Notes: generated by a model not told the origin, from the sequence alone. A stretch of DNA of 64,000 nucleotides from UBA11403 sp963784615 (GCA_963784615.1 CAWASG010000001.1:1860001-1924000); one strand, 5' to 3'. Shown: positions 31,269 through 40,926, counted from the first letter of the stretch. Program-made: numbers and translations.

Positions 31269-32785
31269 ACAACTCAAAACGTCATGTCTATGGTCTTATT
31301 TCGTTATTATTTGTCGCTGGCTTTGCCATTTTTCTCTATCGACATGTGATTTTAAACGTCCCACTCACTGAAAATGAAAGCGTGAATAGCTGGACGGTTG
31401 AGGCCAACCTTCGCTTTAAAGCGCAACAAAACACGCCCGTTAAGGCCAGTTTCACGATCCCCTATATGCCGCCACACTATTCCATTCTTGATGAGTATTT
31501 TGTCTCACGCAACTATGGGGTAACGACTAACTTAGAGGACTATAATCGATGGGCTGTTTGGTCCTTACGTCGCAGTAAAGGCTCCCAGTCGCTGTATTAC
31601 CGTGCAATTTTTCATGAAACGGCCCAGCATGATGTTTATCTGCGAAAACCAATGCCCGCTAAACCAGAGGTTCTTCCCGATAACATCCAAACCGCGGTTG
31701 ATACGATCATCAACGAGGCGCGGCAAACGTCGGCCGATATTCAGACCTTTGCTCAAAGCACGGTTAAAGCCATCAATAAGCGCGATGGGAATGCCAAAAT
31801 TATTATCGGTCATGATTTCAATGACCACAGTATTCTTAACGGGGTCATCACCGTACTGAATCAGGCTAAAATCAACGTGCTGCCGATTGAGGGCATTTAC
31901 CTGCATGCGCAAAACCATGCTGAATTTAAGCCGCTGCTGGCTGTCTACAATCAAAAAGAATGGATTTATCTTAATCCACAAACCGGTGCACTGGGGTTAC
32001 CGAAAGACTTTTTGATTTGGCAATACAGCAGTGATCCCATGTTTAATCTTATCGGCGGAAGCAAGCCACAATTTTCACTGACAGTCTCGCCAACACCGAT
32101 CAATGCATTGAGTGCCGCCAAAGCACGAGGTTCGCAAACAGAGTCGCAACTGATCCGCTTTTCACTCCTCCAGCTCCCCATTGATGTTCAGGATGCCTAT
32201 AAAGTCTTGCTGACTGTTCCAGTTGGGGCATTTATTATTCTGATTTTGCGTAACTATATTGGGTTGAGCACTTTTGGTACCTTTATGCCCGTGTTGATTG
32301 CACTGGCCTTCCGTGAAACACATGTGATATGGGGGCTGGTACTGTTTACATTTATTGTCTCCCTTGGTCTTTTAGCGCGTTTCTACCTTGATCAATTGCG
32401 CCTGCTGTTGGTGCCAAGGCTTGCGGCCATTCTGACGGTGGTTATCTTGCTGATGATTTTCATCAGTATCATGATGCAAAGTTTAGGGCTAGGTTCCGGG
32501 CTCTCGGTCGCGTTATTTCCGATGGTGATCCTGACCATGACCATCGAGCGTATGTGCGTCACCTGGGATGAGCGCGGGCCTTCCGAGGCGATTAAATCGG
32601 GCAGTGGTAGCATGGTGGCGGCGGTTATCACGTATTGGGTGATTAATTATGCTCCATTGCAATATCTATTGTTTGCCTTTCCTGAGCTCTTGTTGGTGGT
32701 GTTGGCGATGATTTTATGGTTTGGTCAATATCGTGGGTTTAGGGTCACGGAATTGTTCCGCTTTCGCGTGTTGGGTGGGAAGTAA
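31265..32785 (+). CDS. Inactive-transglutaminase/7TM membrane protein
   Basis: The 506-residue product has an N-terminal membrane helix (LISLLFVAGFAIFLYRHVIL), a periplasmic region of about 250 residues including a transglutaminase-like fold (residues about 150-250: INEARQTSADIQTF..., with ...WIYLNPQTGALG), then a block of about seven membrane helices (residues 300-495). The usual Cys-His-Asp triad is not evident, consistent with the family name. The partner genes on both sides suggest a peptide ligation and processing pathway across the inner membrane; substrate unknown. Confidence 0.83.
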   Translation: MNNSKRHVYGLISLLFVAGFAIFLYRHVILNVPLTENESVNSWTVEANLRFKAQQNTPVKASFTIPYMPPHYSILDEYFVSRNYGVTTNLEDYNRWAVWSLRRSKGSQSLYYRAIFHETAQHDVYLRKPMPAKPEVLPDNIQTAVDTIINEARQTSADIQTFAQSTVKAINKRDGNAKIIIGHDFNDHSILNGVITVLNQAKINVLPIEGIYLHAQNHAEFKPLLAVYNQKEWIYLNPQTGALGLPKDFLIWQYSSDPMFNLIGGSKPQFSLTVSPTPINALSAAKARGSQTESQLIRFSLLQLPIDVQDAYKVLLTVPVGAFIILILRNYIGLSTFGTFMPVLIALAFRETHVIWGLVLFTFIVSLGLLARFYLDQLRLLLVPRLAAILTVVILLMIFISIMMQSLGLGSGLSVALFPMVILTMTIERMCVTWDERGPSEAIKSGSGSMVAAVITYWVINYAPLQYLLFAFPELLLVVLAMILWFGQYRGFRVTELFRFRVLGGK

Positions 32786-32787
32786 CC

Positions 32788-33738
32788 ATGTTTTTTTTGA
32801 ACCGGCGACTACGACAGCGCGGCGTGTTAAGCATTAATCAGCGGAATAGTGATTTTGTTCTGCGTTATAATCAGCGCAAATATTTTCCTTTAGTGGATGA
32901 TAAACTGATAACCAAACAACTGGCTATTCAAGCAGGAATTGCCGTGCCGGCACTTTACGGTGTGGTGAAGACAGAACACGATATCACTATTCTGGATCAG
33001 CTGCTTGAACCATACAGTGATTTTGTTGTGAAACCGGCGCAAGGCTCCGGGGGCGATGGCATCATTGTGTTTATCGGTCGTGCACAGAATCGCTTTCGTC
33101 AAATCAACGGTAAAATGTATTCTACGCAAGAGCTCGGTTATCACATCTCCTGCATTCTCTCCGGCGCCTACAGTTTGGGTGGTCATTCTGATGTGGCGAT
33201 GATCGAGCGTCGCGTGATTGTTGATCCGGTATTCAGTGAAGTTAGTTATGAAGGCGTACCGGATATTCGTATCATCACGCTCCTGGGATATCCAGCAATG
33301 GCTATGGTGCGGCTGCCCACACGCTTATCGGGCGGGAAGGCGAATTTACATCAAGGCGCTATTGGAATTGGTGTCGATCTGGCAACCGGTCTCACCTTAG
33401 GCGGCGTTTCTCACAACGATATCATTGATTTCCACCCGGATACGCTCAATCCCGTGGTCGGTATTCAAGTGCCTTATTGGGATAAAATTCTCGATATCGC
33501 CTCACGGTGCTATGAACTCACGAATCTCGGCTATATGGGCGTGGATATTGTTTTGGATAAAGACCAAGGGCCTCTGTTATTGGAGCTCAATGCCCGCCCC
33601 GGATTAAACATTCAAATCGCCAATCGCGAAGGCGTCCTTCATCGTTATCATGCCATTCAAAAACGCGCTGATGCGTGCAAAACCCCTGAGTCGCCAGAGG
33701 CGCGGGTTGCTTTTAGCCGAGAGCAGTTTTTACGTTAA
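32788..33738 (+). CDS. Alpha-L-glutamate ligase-like ATP-grasp protein
   Basis: The 316-residue product has ATP-grasp features: DFVVKPAQGSGGDGIIVF (nucleotide lysine and glycine loop), MIERRVIVDPVF, and LLLELNARPGLNIQIAN with the metal-binding E and N. This is the RimK-related subgroup that sits with the retropepsin-like and transglutaminase-like genes. It is expected to form a peptide or amide bond at the expense of ATP; the acceptor is unknown. It starts two bases after the membrane gene. Confidence 0.88.
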   Translation: MFFLNRRLRQRGVLSINQRNSDFVLRYNQRKYFPLVDDKLITKQLAIQAGIAVPALYGVVKTEHDITILDQLLEPYSDFVVKPAQGSGGDGIIVFIGRAQNRFRQINGKMYSTQELGYHISCILSGAYSLGGHSDVAMIERRVIVDPVFSEVSYEGVPDIRIITLLGYPAMAMVRLPTRLSGGKANLHQGAIGIGVDLATGLTLGGVSHNDIIDFHPDTLNPVVGIQVPYWDKILDIASRCYELTNLGYMGVDIVLDKDQGPLLLELNARPGLNIQIANREGVLHRYHAIQKRADACKTPESPEARVAFSREQFLR

Positions 33739-33749
33739 CAGGATAACCC

Positions 33750-35750
33750 ATGCTTAATCCGCAGCAAATGGCAGCGGTACATTATATTGACGGCCCGTTG
33801 TTGGTTTTAGCTGGCGCAGGCAGTGGTAAAACCCGTGTGATTACCAAAAAAATAGCCTACCTCATTGAACAGTGCGGTTACGCCGCGAGCTCGGTGTATG
33901 CCGTGACGTTTACCAATAAAGCGGCGAATGAAATGCGGGCGCGGGTGGCGTCGGTTTTGGCGTCTAAAACGCGTCGTGGTTTAAAAGTTGCGACGTTTCA
34001 CGCCTTGGGGCTCACTCTTCTGAAACGTGATGTCGCGCGGATTGGTTTAAAGAAGGGATTTACGATTTTTGATAGTGAGGATTCCTATCAATTGTTACGT
34101 GGACTTTTGCCGGATGGACAAGGCAATGATCGCGAGTATGTATTGACGATTCAGCGCCATATTTCCCGTTGGAAAAATGACATGATGGGCCCGGATGAGG
34201 TCTATCATCTGCCCCCGGATTCGGTGGTAGGTGCAGAGGCCGCCGCGCTTTATGTGCGTTATCAGCAGTCATTGCAGGCTTATAATGCTGTAGATTTTGA
34301 TGATTTAATTCGCCTGCCGGTGTTTTTACTCAAACAATACCCTGATGTTTTAGAATACTGGCAAAATAAGATTCGGCATTTACTCATTGATGAATATCAG
34401 GATTCTAATACCTGCCAATATGTCTTGATGAAGCTGCTGACGGGTGTTAGTGCGCGATTCACTGTCGTAGGCGATGATGATCAATCCATTTATGCCTGGC
34501 GTGGGGCACGCCCTGAAAATTTAGTGCAGTTGCACGAGGATTTTCCGCAATTAAACGTGATTAAATTAGAGCAAAATTATCGTTCAACGGGTCGAATTTT
34601 GCATGCCGCAAATACGCTGATTCAGAATAATCCACACTTGCTCACCAAAAAATTGTGGAGTGCGCTTGGCGAAGGGGATTTGTTGCGCGTTCTTTGCTGT
34701 CCTGATGAGCAAGGCGAGGGTGAGCAAGTGATTGCGGATATGATTAGCCACAAGTTGCGTTTTGGCCATCAATTTGGTGATTATGCGATTTTATACCGCG
34801 GCAATCATCAATCGCGCGTGTTTGAAAAAATACTGCGTCATCACAGCATTGCTTATCGGATTAGTGGTGGGCAGTCGTGGTTCGCGAAAAAAGAAATTAA
34901 AGACGTATTTGCCTATCTGAAATTATTATGTAATCCCGCCGACGATGCCGCCTTTTTACGGGTGATTAATATCCCCAAACGAGGCATTGGCGATGCAACG
35001 CTTGAGGCACTCGGACATTATGCACAATTGAGAGAGCAAAGCTTGTATGCTTGCTGTGATCATCTGGCGTTAACCGAGCGGATCGGCGAAAAGCCGCGCG
35101 CAATTTTGCAATCGTTTAAACAGTGGTTCGAAGTCATCAAAAGTCGTCTCAAAAACGAACCGGTTCCAAGTGTTTTGCGTGATATGGTGGATGAAAGCGG
35201 CTACGAGGCATATCTTTACGAACAAAGTGATACGCCCGTTAAAGCGCAAAAGTGCATGGATAACGTCCTGGAATTAGTGGCATGGATTGAGCGACTGTTA
35301 GCCAAAGACAGCGACAGCGAGCTTGCAGATATCATCAATAAACTGATTTTAATTGATCTGCTGGATCAAGCCGAAGAACATGAAGCGGACACGGTACAGT
35401 TGATGACCTTGCATGCCTCAAAAGGCCTCGAGTTTCCTTTTGTGTATTTGGTCGGGATGGAGGAAGACATACTCCCCCATCGCGTGAGTATTGAAGATGA
35501 GATGATAGAAGAAGAGCGACGGCTCGCCTATGTAGGCATGACGCGCGCGCAAAAAGGTCTGTGCTTAACACTCGCCAGACGAAGGCGGCGTGAAGGCGAG
35601 ATGCAAGAGTGCACCCCGAGCCGCTTTTTAGATGAAATCCCTGAAGATCACCTGGAGTGGTTCGGCAAGTCCGGTGAACCCAATGAAGCTCGCTCTAAAG
35701 CCTTAGCACAGTCACACCTGACAGGGCTGAAGCAGTTGTTGACCGGTTAG
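33750..35750 (+). CDS. rep: Rep ATP-dependent DNA helicase
   Basis: Rep is a 3'-5' superfamily 1A helicase that helps replication past protein blocks. The 666-residue product has LNPQQMAAVHYIDGPLLVLAGAGSGKT (Q motif and Walker A), VTFTNKAANEMRARV, DEYQDSNTCQY, VVGDDDQSIYAWRGA, LEQNYRSTGRIL, and LMTLHASKGLEF. Length equals that of E. coli Rep (673). Rep rather than UvrD is favoured by the N-terminal MLNPQQ and length. Confidence 0.95.
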   Translation: MLNPQQMAAVHYIDGPLLVLAGAGSGKTRVITKKIAYLIEQCGYAASSVYAVTFTNKAANEMRARVASVLASKTRRGLKVATFHALGLTLLKRDVARIGLKKGFTIFDSEDSYQLLRGLLPDGQGNDREYVLTIQRHISRWKNDMMGPDEVYHLPPDSVVGAEAAALYVRYQQSLQAYNAVDFDDLIRLPVFLLKQYPDVLEYWQNKIRHLLIDEYQDSNTCQYVLMKLLTGVSARFTVVGDDDQSIYAWRGARPENLVQLHEDFPQLNVIKLEQNYRSTGRILHAANTLIQNNPHLLTKKLWSALGEGDLLRVLCCPDEQGEGEQVIADMISHKLRFGHQFGDYAILYRGNHQSRVFEKILRHHSIAYRISGGQSWFAKKEIKDVFAYLKLLCNPADDAAFLRVINIPKRGIGDATLEALGHYAQLREQSLYACCDHLALTERIGEKPRAILQSFKQWFEVIKSRLKNEPVPSVLRDMVDESGYEAYLYEQSDTPVKAQKCMDNVLELVAWIERLLAKDSDSELADIINKLILIDLLDQAEEHEADTVQLMTLHASKGLEFPFVYLVGMEEDILPHRVSIEDEMIEEERRLAYVGMTRAQKGLCLTLARRRRREGEMQECTPSRFLDEIPEDHLEWFGKSGEPNEARSKALAQSHLTGLKQLLTG

Positions 35751-35938
35751 GTGTTATTTCATGGCCTATACGTTACACCTGTTTTTCGACAGGTTCCTGC
35801 ATTAGACGGCAGTCGTTATTTCGGCTAAAATGGAATGGACTCCCATATTTGCCGAATGTGGCTGATAATATTAAAAAAAAAGACTCCTATATTGTCTCCA
35901 ACCCCTACAAGCACACCTGATAACTAAGGGTTTCTACC

Positions 35939-37408
35939 ATGAAATACAGCGATCTCCGTGATTTTATCTCACAACTGGAAGCACGCGATTTATTAAAGCG
36001 CATTGACTACCCCGTGTCTCCCGATCTGGAAATGACCGTCATCAGTGACAAAGTCTTACGAGCAGGCGGGCCGGCGTTATTATTTACGCATCCCAAACAT
36101 CATACCATGCCGGTGTTGACGAATTTATTTGGTACCGTTGAGCGTGTTGCCATGGGCATGGGTGAAGAGAATATTTTGGCTTTACGTGAAGTGGGTAAAT
36201 TATTGGCTGCATTGAAAGAGCCTGAGCCGCCGAAGGGCTTTAAAGATGCCATCAGTAAATGGCCGCTGGTGAAGCATGCATTAACCATGGCACCTAAATA
36301 TGTGAGCCATGCGCTTTGTCAAACCCACGTGTTTGAAGGCGATGAAGTTGACTTGGGGAAACTGCCGGTGCAAACCTGTTGGCCAGGTGACGCGGCACCG
36401 CTCATTACCTGGGGATTGGTGACGACGAAAGGCCCGCATCAAGACCGAGAAAATATGGGCATTTATCGCCAACAGGTGATTAGTAAAAATCAGGTAATAA
36501 TGCGTTGGTTATCGCATCGTGGTGGCGCGCTCGACTATCAAGCGTTTCAAGAAGCGCATCCTGGCGAACGTTTCCCCGTTGCCGTGACCTTAGGAGCTGA
36601 TCCGGCAACCTTGCTCGCCGCAGTCACTCCAGTGCCTGATACGCTTTCTGAATATGCGTTTGCCGGATTGTTACGCGGTCAACGGACACAGCTCACACGC
36701 TGTATTGGCAGTGAGTTGCATGTGCCAGCCAGTGCGGAAATTATTCTTGAAGGGTATTTGCAACCTGGCGTTGAAGCACCCGAAGGTCCATTTGGTGATC
36801 ACACGGGGTATTATAACGAAGTGCAATCATTCCCGGTGTTGACCATTGAACGCATCACCCATCGTGAGCAACCGATTTATCACAGCACCTATACAGGCAG
36901 GCCACCGGATGAGCCGGCCATTTTAGGGGTGGCGTTGAATGAAGTGTTTATTCCCTTATTACAAAAACAGTTTCCAGAAATTGTTGATTTTTATTTGCCT
37001 CCAGAAGGCTGTTCCTATCGCTTGGCCGTCGTGACCATTAAAAAACAATACCCGGGACATGCCAAACGGGTGATGATGGCGGTTTGGTCGTTTCTGCGGC
37101 AATTTATGTATACCAAGTTTGTGATTGTCTGTGACGACGATATTAATGCACGACATTGGCCAGACGTTGTCTGGGCGATGACCACGCGGATGGATCCCCT
37201 GCGGGATACCGTGATGGTTGATAACACGCCGATTGATTACCTTGATTTTGCCTCACCCATTTCAGGTCTTGGTTCAAAAATGGGGATGGATGCGACCAAT
37301 AAATGGCCCGGTGAAAGCTCGCGCGAGTGGGGGAAGGCGATTACCATGGATCCTGAGGTATTGGCGCGGGTAAACAGTTTTTGGCCGGATCTGGGGCTTC
37401 CTTCATGA
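35939..37408 (+). CDS. ubiD: UbiD decarboxylase
   Basis: UbiD removes the carboxyl group of 3-polyprenyl-4-hydroxybenzoate using prenylated FMN from UbiX. The 489-residue product starts MKYSDLRDFISQLEARDLLKRI and holds NMGIYRQQVISKN, EGPFGDHTGYYN (with the catalytic E-x-P region), and TRMDPLRDTVMVDNTPIDYLDFASP, all canonical. AAGGG precedes the start. It overlaps fre by four bases (ATGA), the same pair order as in E. coli. Confidence 0.97.
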   Translation: MKYSDLRDFISQLEARDLLKRIDYPVSPDLEMTVISDKVLRAGGPALLFTHPKHHTMPVLTNLFGTVERVAMGMGEENILALREVGKLLAALKEPEPPKGFKDAISKWPLVKHALTMAPKYVSHALCQTHVFEGDEVDLGKLPVQTCWPGDAAPLITWGLVTTKGPHQDRENMGIYRQQVISKNQVIMRWLSHRGGALDYQAFQEAHPGERFPVAVTLGADPATLLAAVTPVPDTLSEYAFAGLLRGQRTQLTRCIGSELHVPASAEIILEGYLQPGVEAPEGPFGDHTGYYNEVQSFPVLTIERITHREQPIYHSTYTGRPPDEPAILGVALNEVFIPLLQKQFPEIVDFYLPPEGCSYRLAVVTIKKQYPGHAKRVMMAVWSFLRQFMYTKFVIVCDDDINARHWPDVVWAMTTRMDPLRDTVMVDNTPIDYLDFASPISGLGSKMGMDATNKWPGESSREWGKAITMDPEVLARVNSFWPDLGLPS

Positions 37409-38103
37409 AGACTCAAACAACCAAAGCAACCGTTGTACAAATGACGCCTTTGACCGATACCATTTTACAATTGGTTTTGGCTCCAGAGCATTATATTGAG
37501 TATCAGGCAGGTCAATATCTACAACTTCTGCTCGGTGATGCAGAGTTATGTTATTCGATAGCCAATGCACCCTTAGGTTCGCATCAATATGAGTTGCATA
37601 TCCGCCACAGTCCTGACAACCCGGCGGACCTTCGATTGCTGGAAGAGATTAAACAAAAAGGCATGCTGACAGTACGCGCACCGTTTGGGGTGTGTGATTT
37701 TCAGCATTTGGATCCCATCAAACCAATTCTATTTATCGCGGCCGGTACAGGATTTGCCCCGGTCAATGCCATGATTGAGCAATTACTGGTATTGGGCGAA
37801 GCACGTCGATTCGAATTGCTGTGGAGCGCGCGTACACAGAGTGATCTTTATCTTGATGAAAAAGTGAAACAATGGCAAAATCATGTGCATCAATTTGAGT
37901 ATCTGCCGTTGTTGTCATCATCAAGTGATAAACAAACACCGGCGTCGATTGTTCTGTCGCGCTACGCGGCTTCCCTTCAGGATTGGCAAATCGTTATCTG
38001 TGGGCCTTTTGATATGGTGTACAGTACGCGTGATCAATTAGTGGCTCACGGCGTTTCTTTAGATAATCTCTATTCGGATGCCTTTCAGTTTGAGGACAAG
38101 TAG
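37405..38103 (+). CDS. fre: Fre-like NAD(P)H-flavin reductase
   Basis: The 232-residue product has the ferredoxin-reductase fold: a flavin domain with YQAGQYLQLLLGD and CYSIANAPLGS (the usual RxYS has C in place of the xY position, with the arginine absent), and a nucleotide domain with PILFIAAGTGFAPVNAMIEQ and CGPFDMVY. Fre reduces free flavins and supports ubiquinone synthesis beside ubiD. I chose ATG 37405, which overlaps the ubiD stop, as in translational coupling. The change near RxYS may alter flavin binding. Confidence 0.9.
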   Translation: MKTQTTKATVVQMTPLTDTILQLVLAPEHYIEYQAGQYLQLLLGDAELCYSIANAPLGSHQYELHIRHSPDNPADLRLLEEIKQKGMLTVRAPFGVCDFQHLDPIKPILFIAAGTGFAPVNAMIEQLLVLGEARRFELLWSARTQSDLYLDEKVKQWQNHVHQFEYLPLLSSSSDKQTPASIVLSRYAASLQDWQIVICGPFDMVYSTRDQLVAHGVSLDNLYSDAFQFEDK

Positions 38104-38106
38104 TTC

Positions 38107-39390
38107 ATGAATCATCAAAAATCGACGTTTTGGACGGTGTATTATCCATGGATTGTTTGGTTGGTTGCTGCAGGATTTTTCTTTTATAAATATTTGGTGC
38201 AAGTTTCCCCCAGCGTGATGACGCAGGATTTGATGCGGACGTTTGACGTTAATGGCGCGGGGCTTGGCAATTTATCTGCATTTTATTTTTATGCTTATTT
38301 GTGTATGCAAATTCCGGTAGGGATGATGCTTGATAAATATAGCCCGAGATTGTTGACGACCGCTGCCATTTTGCTATGCAGTATCAGCACCCTCATTTTT
38401 TCACAGACGAACACCTTGGGATGGGCCTGCGTCAGTCGTGCGCTGATGGGTGCAGGGGCTGCATTCGCTGCCGTGTCGTGTTTTAAATTGGCGGCGGTCT
38501 GGTTTTCACCGAAACGCTTTGCATTGGTTTCCGGTTTATTTATGACGGCAGCGATGCTGGGCGCGGTCTTCGGACAGATGCCCTTGTCAATTTTAGTTCA
38601 GAATGTAGGGTGGCGGGTCGCACTTGAAGTTGTCGGTGTGATGGGTATTGTCCTTGGTTTTATTTATTTTGTGGTTGTTCGTGACAAGCCACAGCCCAAA
38701 GATGCATCGCATCATGTTGCACATCTCCCTGTCATGCAATCGTTGGCGTATATTTTGAAAAACAAGCAAGCGTGGTTGTTATCGTTTTACAGTGGTTTGG
38801 CCTTTGCGCCGGTTTCTGTCTTTGGTGGATTGTGGGGGGTACCGTTCCTCGAAATAGCCCATGGCTTGTCACAAACAGAGGCAGCATTGGCAGCATCGAC
38901 TATTTTTATTGGTTTTGGTATCGGTGCGCCTTTCTTGGGTTGGTTGTCTGATTATATGGGGCAACGTAAGCCGATTTTGTGGTTGGGCACGGCCTTGGCG
39001 TTGTGTTGCTTGACCATTGTGTTGTATGGTTCTTCACTGCCATTGACGTTGATTATGCTGTTATTAGGCGGCTTTGGTTTTGGCGCCAGTGGGTTTTTCA
39101 CCAGTTTTGCGATGATTCGCGAGTTGTTCCCTGTGTTGTTGGTTGCCACGGTGCTTGGGATCATGAATACCTTTGATTCGATCTGTGAAGCATTATATGA
39201 GCCTTTTGTCGGCGCGCTTTTGGATATGACCTGGAATGGTGAAGCATTGGATGGTATTCATCAATTTTCATTACAGGGCTATCATGTGGCATTATTAGTC
39301 TTGCCCTTGTCATTATTGTTGGCTTTAGGGATGTTAATTTTCATCAAAGAAACACATTGTCGAACGTTTGAAGAGAGTCAAGGAGAATAG
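38107..39390 (+). CDS. Major facilitator superfamily transporter
   Basis: The 427-residue product has twelve predicted membrane helices with the MFS inter-helix motif PVGMMLDKYSPR (GxxxDRxGRR-like) between helices 2 and 3 and GWLSDYMGQRKPI between helices 8 and 9. The substrate is not evident. It follows fre by three bases and may be co-transcribed. In Legionella such transporters (Pht family) import amino acids in the vacuole, but no specific match can be claimed. Confidence 0.88.
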   Translation: MNHQKSTFWTVYYPWIVWLVAAGFFFYKYLVQVSPSVMTQDLMRTFDVNGAGLGNLSAFYFYAYLCMQIPVGMMLDKYSPRLLTTAAILLCSISTLIFSQTNTLGWACVSRALMGAGAAFAAVSCFKLAAVWFSPKRFALVSGLFMTAAMLGAVFGQMPLSILVQNVGWRVALEVVGVMGIVLGFIYFVVVRDKPQPKDASHHVAHLPVMQSLAYILKNKQAWLLSFYSGLAFAPVSVFGGLWGVPFLEIAHGLSQTEAALAASTIFIGFGIGAPFLGWLSDYMGQRKPILWLGTALALCCLTIVLYGSSLPLTLIMLLLGGFGFGASGFFTSFAMIRELFPVLLVATVLGIMNTFDSICEALYEPFVGALLDMTWNGEALDGIHQFSLQGYHVALLVLPLSLLLALGMLIFIKETHCRTFEESQGE

Positions 39391-39393
39391 CAA

Positions 39394-39588
39394 ATGGATA
39401 CACTATATCAAATCTTAGCCCTGATTGGCGCTGCGTTAATTATCTGGGTGACTTATCGCGCCATTAAAGGTCGGCCGGAGATGTTCAGTCGCGCAAACTT
39501 AAGCAAAAGTTTTTTTAGTTTAGGCGTGCTCGCGATTGTGTTAATTATGTTTGTGGCGTTATTGGTGCTGATGGTGAGACAGGGTTAG
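39394..39588 (+). CDS. Small two-helix membrane protein
   Basis: The 64-residue product has two hydrophobic helices (YQILALIGAALIIWVTYRAI and LGVLAIVLIMFVALLVLMV) around a short basic loop. AAGGAG lies nine bases before ATG. It follows the transporter gene by three bases, suggesting co-transcription. I know no function for it. Confidence 0.8.
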   Translation: MDTLYQILALIGAALIIWVTYRAIKGRPEMFSRANLSKSFFSLGVLAIVLIMFVALLVLMVRQG

Positions 39589-39699
39589 GGCGTGTCGTCA
39601 AAAAGACGATTGTTTACTAAATGCACAAAAACACCAGGATACGTTTACTCGACCGCTTTGTCGTGCTATTATTAGCCAAGGTGCTTGTTTGAGGTCATT

Positions 39700-40653
39700 A
39701 TGTTGGGTCTGAGAGTTGTTGTTGTTGGGGATGCCGCTGTTGGGAAAACGGCACTTATTTCGCGTATGAAAAGGCAGCCTTTTGTTGAGGCGTATGAAGA
39801 GACGTTAGCCGTAGCTTTTGGGTATTTGGTGAATAAAGATTTAATACCACTAAATATTGTGGACACTGGAGGCCAAGAGCGTGAACAGCAAGCGATTTTC
39901 CGACGCACTGTAGATATCTATTTTGTGAGCGCAGATATTGCCTTGATTTGTTTCGATGTATCCCAACCCATTGATTTGAATAAGATGCAAAACCACCTTG
40001 ATAGGCTTCGATCATACTCTACGGACGTTAAGTTTATTTTAGTCGGCACTAAAGAAGATCTTGCAACGGACGAACAGAAAGAATTTTTTTCTAACATATC
40101 CCTAGAGGGTGCTGTTTTTGAACGTCGAATTTTAACCTCTGCCAAAAATAACACTGGGGTAGAGGAACTTAAAACTGCGATGTTTGATATTGCTCGTTTA
40201 AGTTCTCAACATAAACCGATGAGCTCATTGATACCACCGGCAGATGTTGATGATGTTGATGCAGATGATTCCTTTTCAGCATGTTTATTCCTGCAAATGG
40301 TGGCGCAACATTCAGCGACCGGCGTGATTGGGGGTGTGCTGATGCTCGCTGGCTTGATTGCATTGGGCATAGGGATTGCTTGTCTTTGCCCGGCATTAGT
40401 GCCGGTGATGGCAGGAATCGGCATAGCGCTCTCTGAGTCAGCTGCAACCTCGCTAGCAGTTGCGGGCGGCTGCGGAGCCCTGTTTGGCACAATGGCTACC
40501 TTTTTTTACAAAAAGGCGAACGATACAACTGTAGCTGGCGTCTCCTACGAAGACTTCCCGCCTAATGACGACACGCCTAATCATCCGCCAACGGATATTG
40601 ATGGTCTCCCGGAATGGGACGAGAGCCGTAGCTCTTTCCCTGATGGAGTATAG
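39700..40653 (+). CDS. Rab/Ras-like small GTPase with hydrophobic hairpin tail
   Basis: From ATG 39700 (GAGG five bases upstream) the product is 317 residues. Residues 1-165 form a complete small-GTPase domain: P-loop GDAAVGKT (10-17), switch I threonine T35, DTGGQE (55-60) with the catalytic glutamine, GTKED (116-120) in place of NKxD, and TSAKN (146-150). Residues about 205-270 form two Ala/Gly-rich hydrophobic segments, then an acidic, proline-rich tail ending SSFPDGV. The domain is eukaryote-like; the membrane hairpin replaces prenylation. An effector acting on host membranes is plausible, but secretion is not shown. The substitution of T for N in NKxD is notable. Confidence 0.85.
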   Translation: MLGLRVVVVGDAAVGKTALISRMKRQPFVEAYEETLAVAFGYLVNKDLIPLNIVDTGGQEREQQAIFRRTVDIYFVSADIALICFDVSQPIDLNKMQNHLDRLRSYSTDVKFILVGTKEDLATDEQKEFFSNISLEGAVFERRILTSAKNNTGVEELKTAMFDIARLSSQHKPMSSLIPPADVDDVDADDSFSACLFLQMVAQHSATGVIGGVLMLAGLIALGIGIACLCPALVPVMAGIGIALSESAATSLAVAGGCGALFGTMATFFYKKANDTTVAGVSYEDFPPNDDTPNHPPTDIDGLPEWDESRSSFPDGV

Positions 40654-40709
40654 CCGGAAGTTGTTTCGCGATTATTAAGGGCTGTTTTGAATAAAAATCA
40701 AGGTTAAGC

Positions 40710-40926
40710 CCTTAATTTCAGCAATTCCCGCCGTAGAACCGACACTAGCAACGGAGTTCCTTCTCCCGTTGACGGAAGAAGGTGCCCGACAGGGCGGATG
40801 AGGGTAGATCAAAACATGACGACTTAAACTACCCTCACCCGCCCTGTCGGGCACCCTCTCCCATCAATGGGAGAGGGCGATCCTACTGAGCATCTACTTT
40901 TACGGCGGGAATTGCTGCCTTAATTT
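40710..40926. mobile_element. PE-D element with 9-bp target duplication
   Basis: CCTTAATTT flanks the element at 40710-40718 and 40918-40926. The element itself (40719-40917, 199 bases) has perfect 17-base inverted ends CAGCAATTCCCGCCGTA. Inside, two hairpin arms pair CCTTCTCCC...CCCGACAGGGCGG with the complement. It is in inverse orientation to the copy in tatC. It encodes no protein. Confidence 0.92.
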
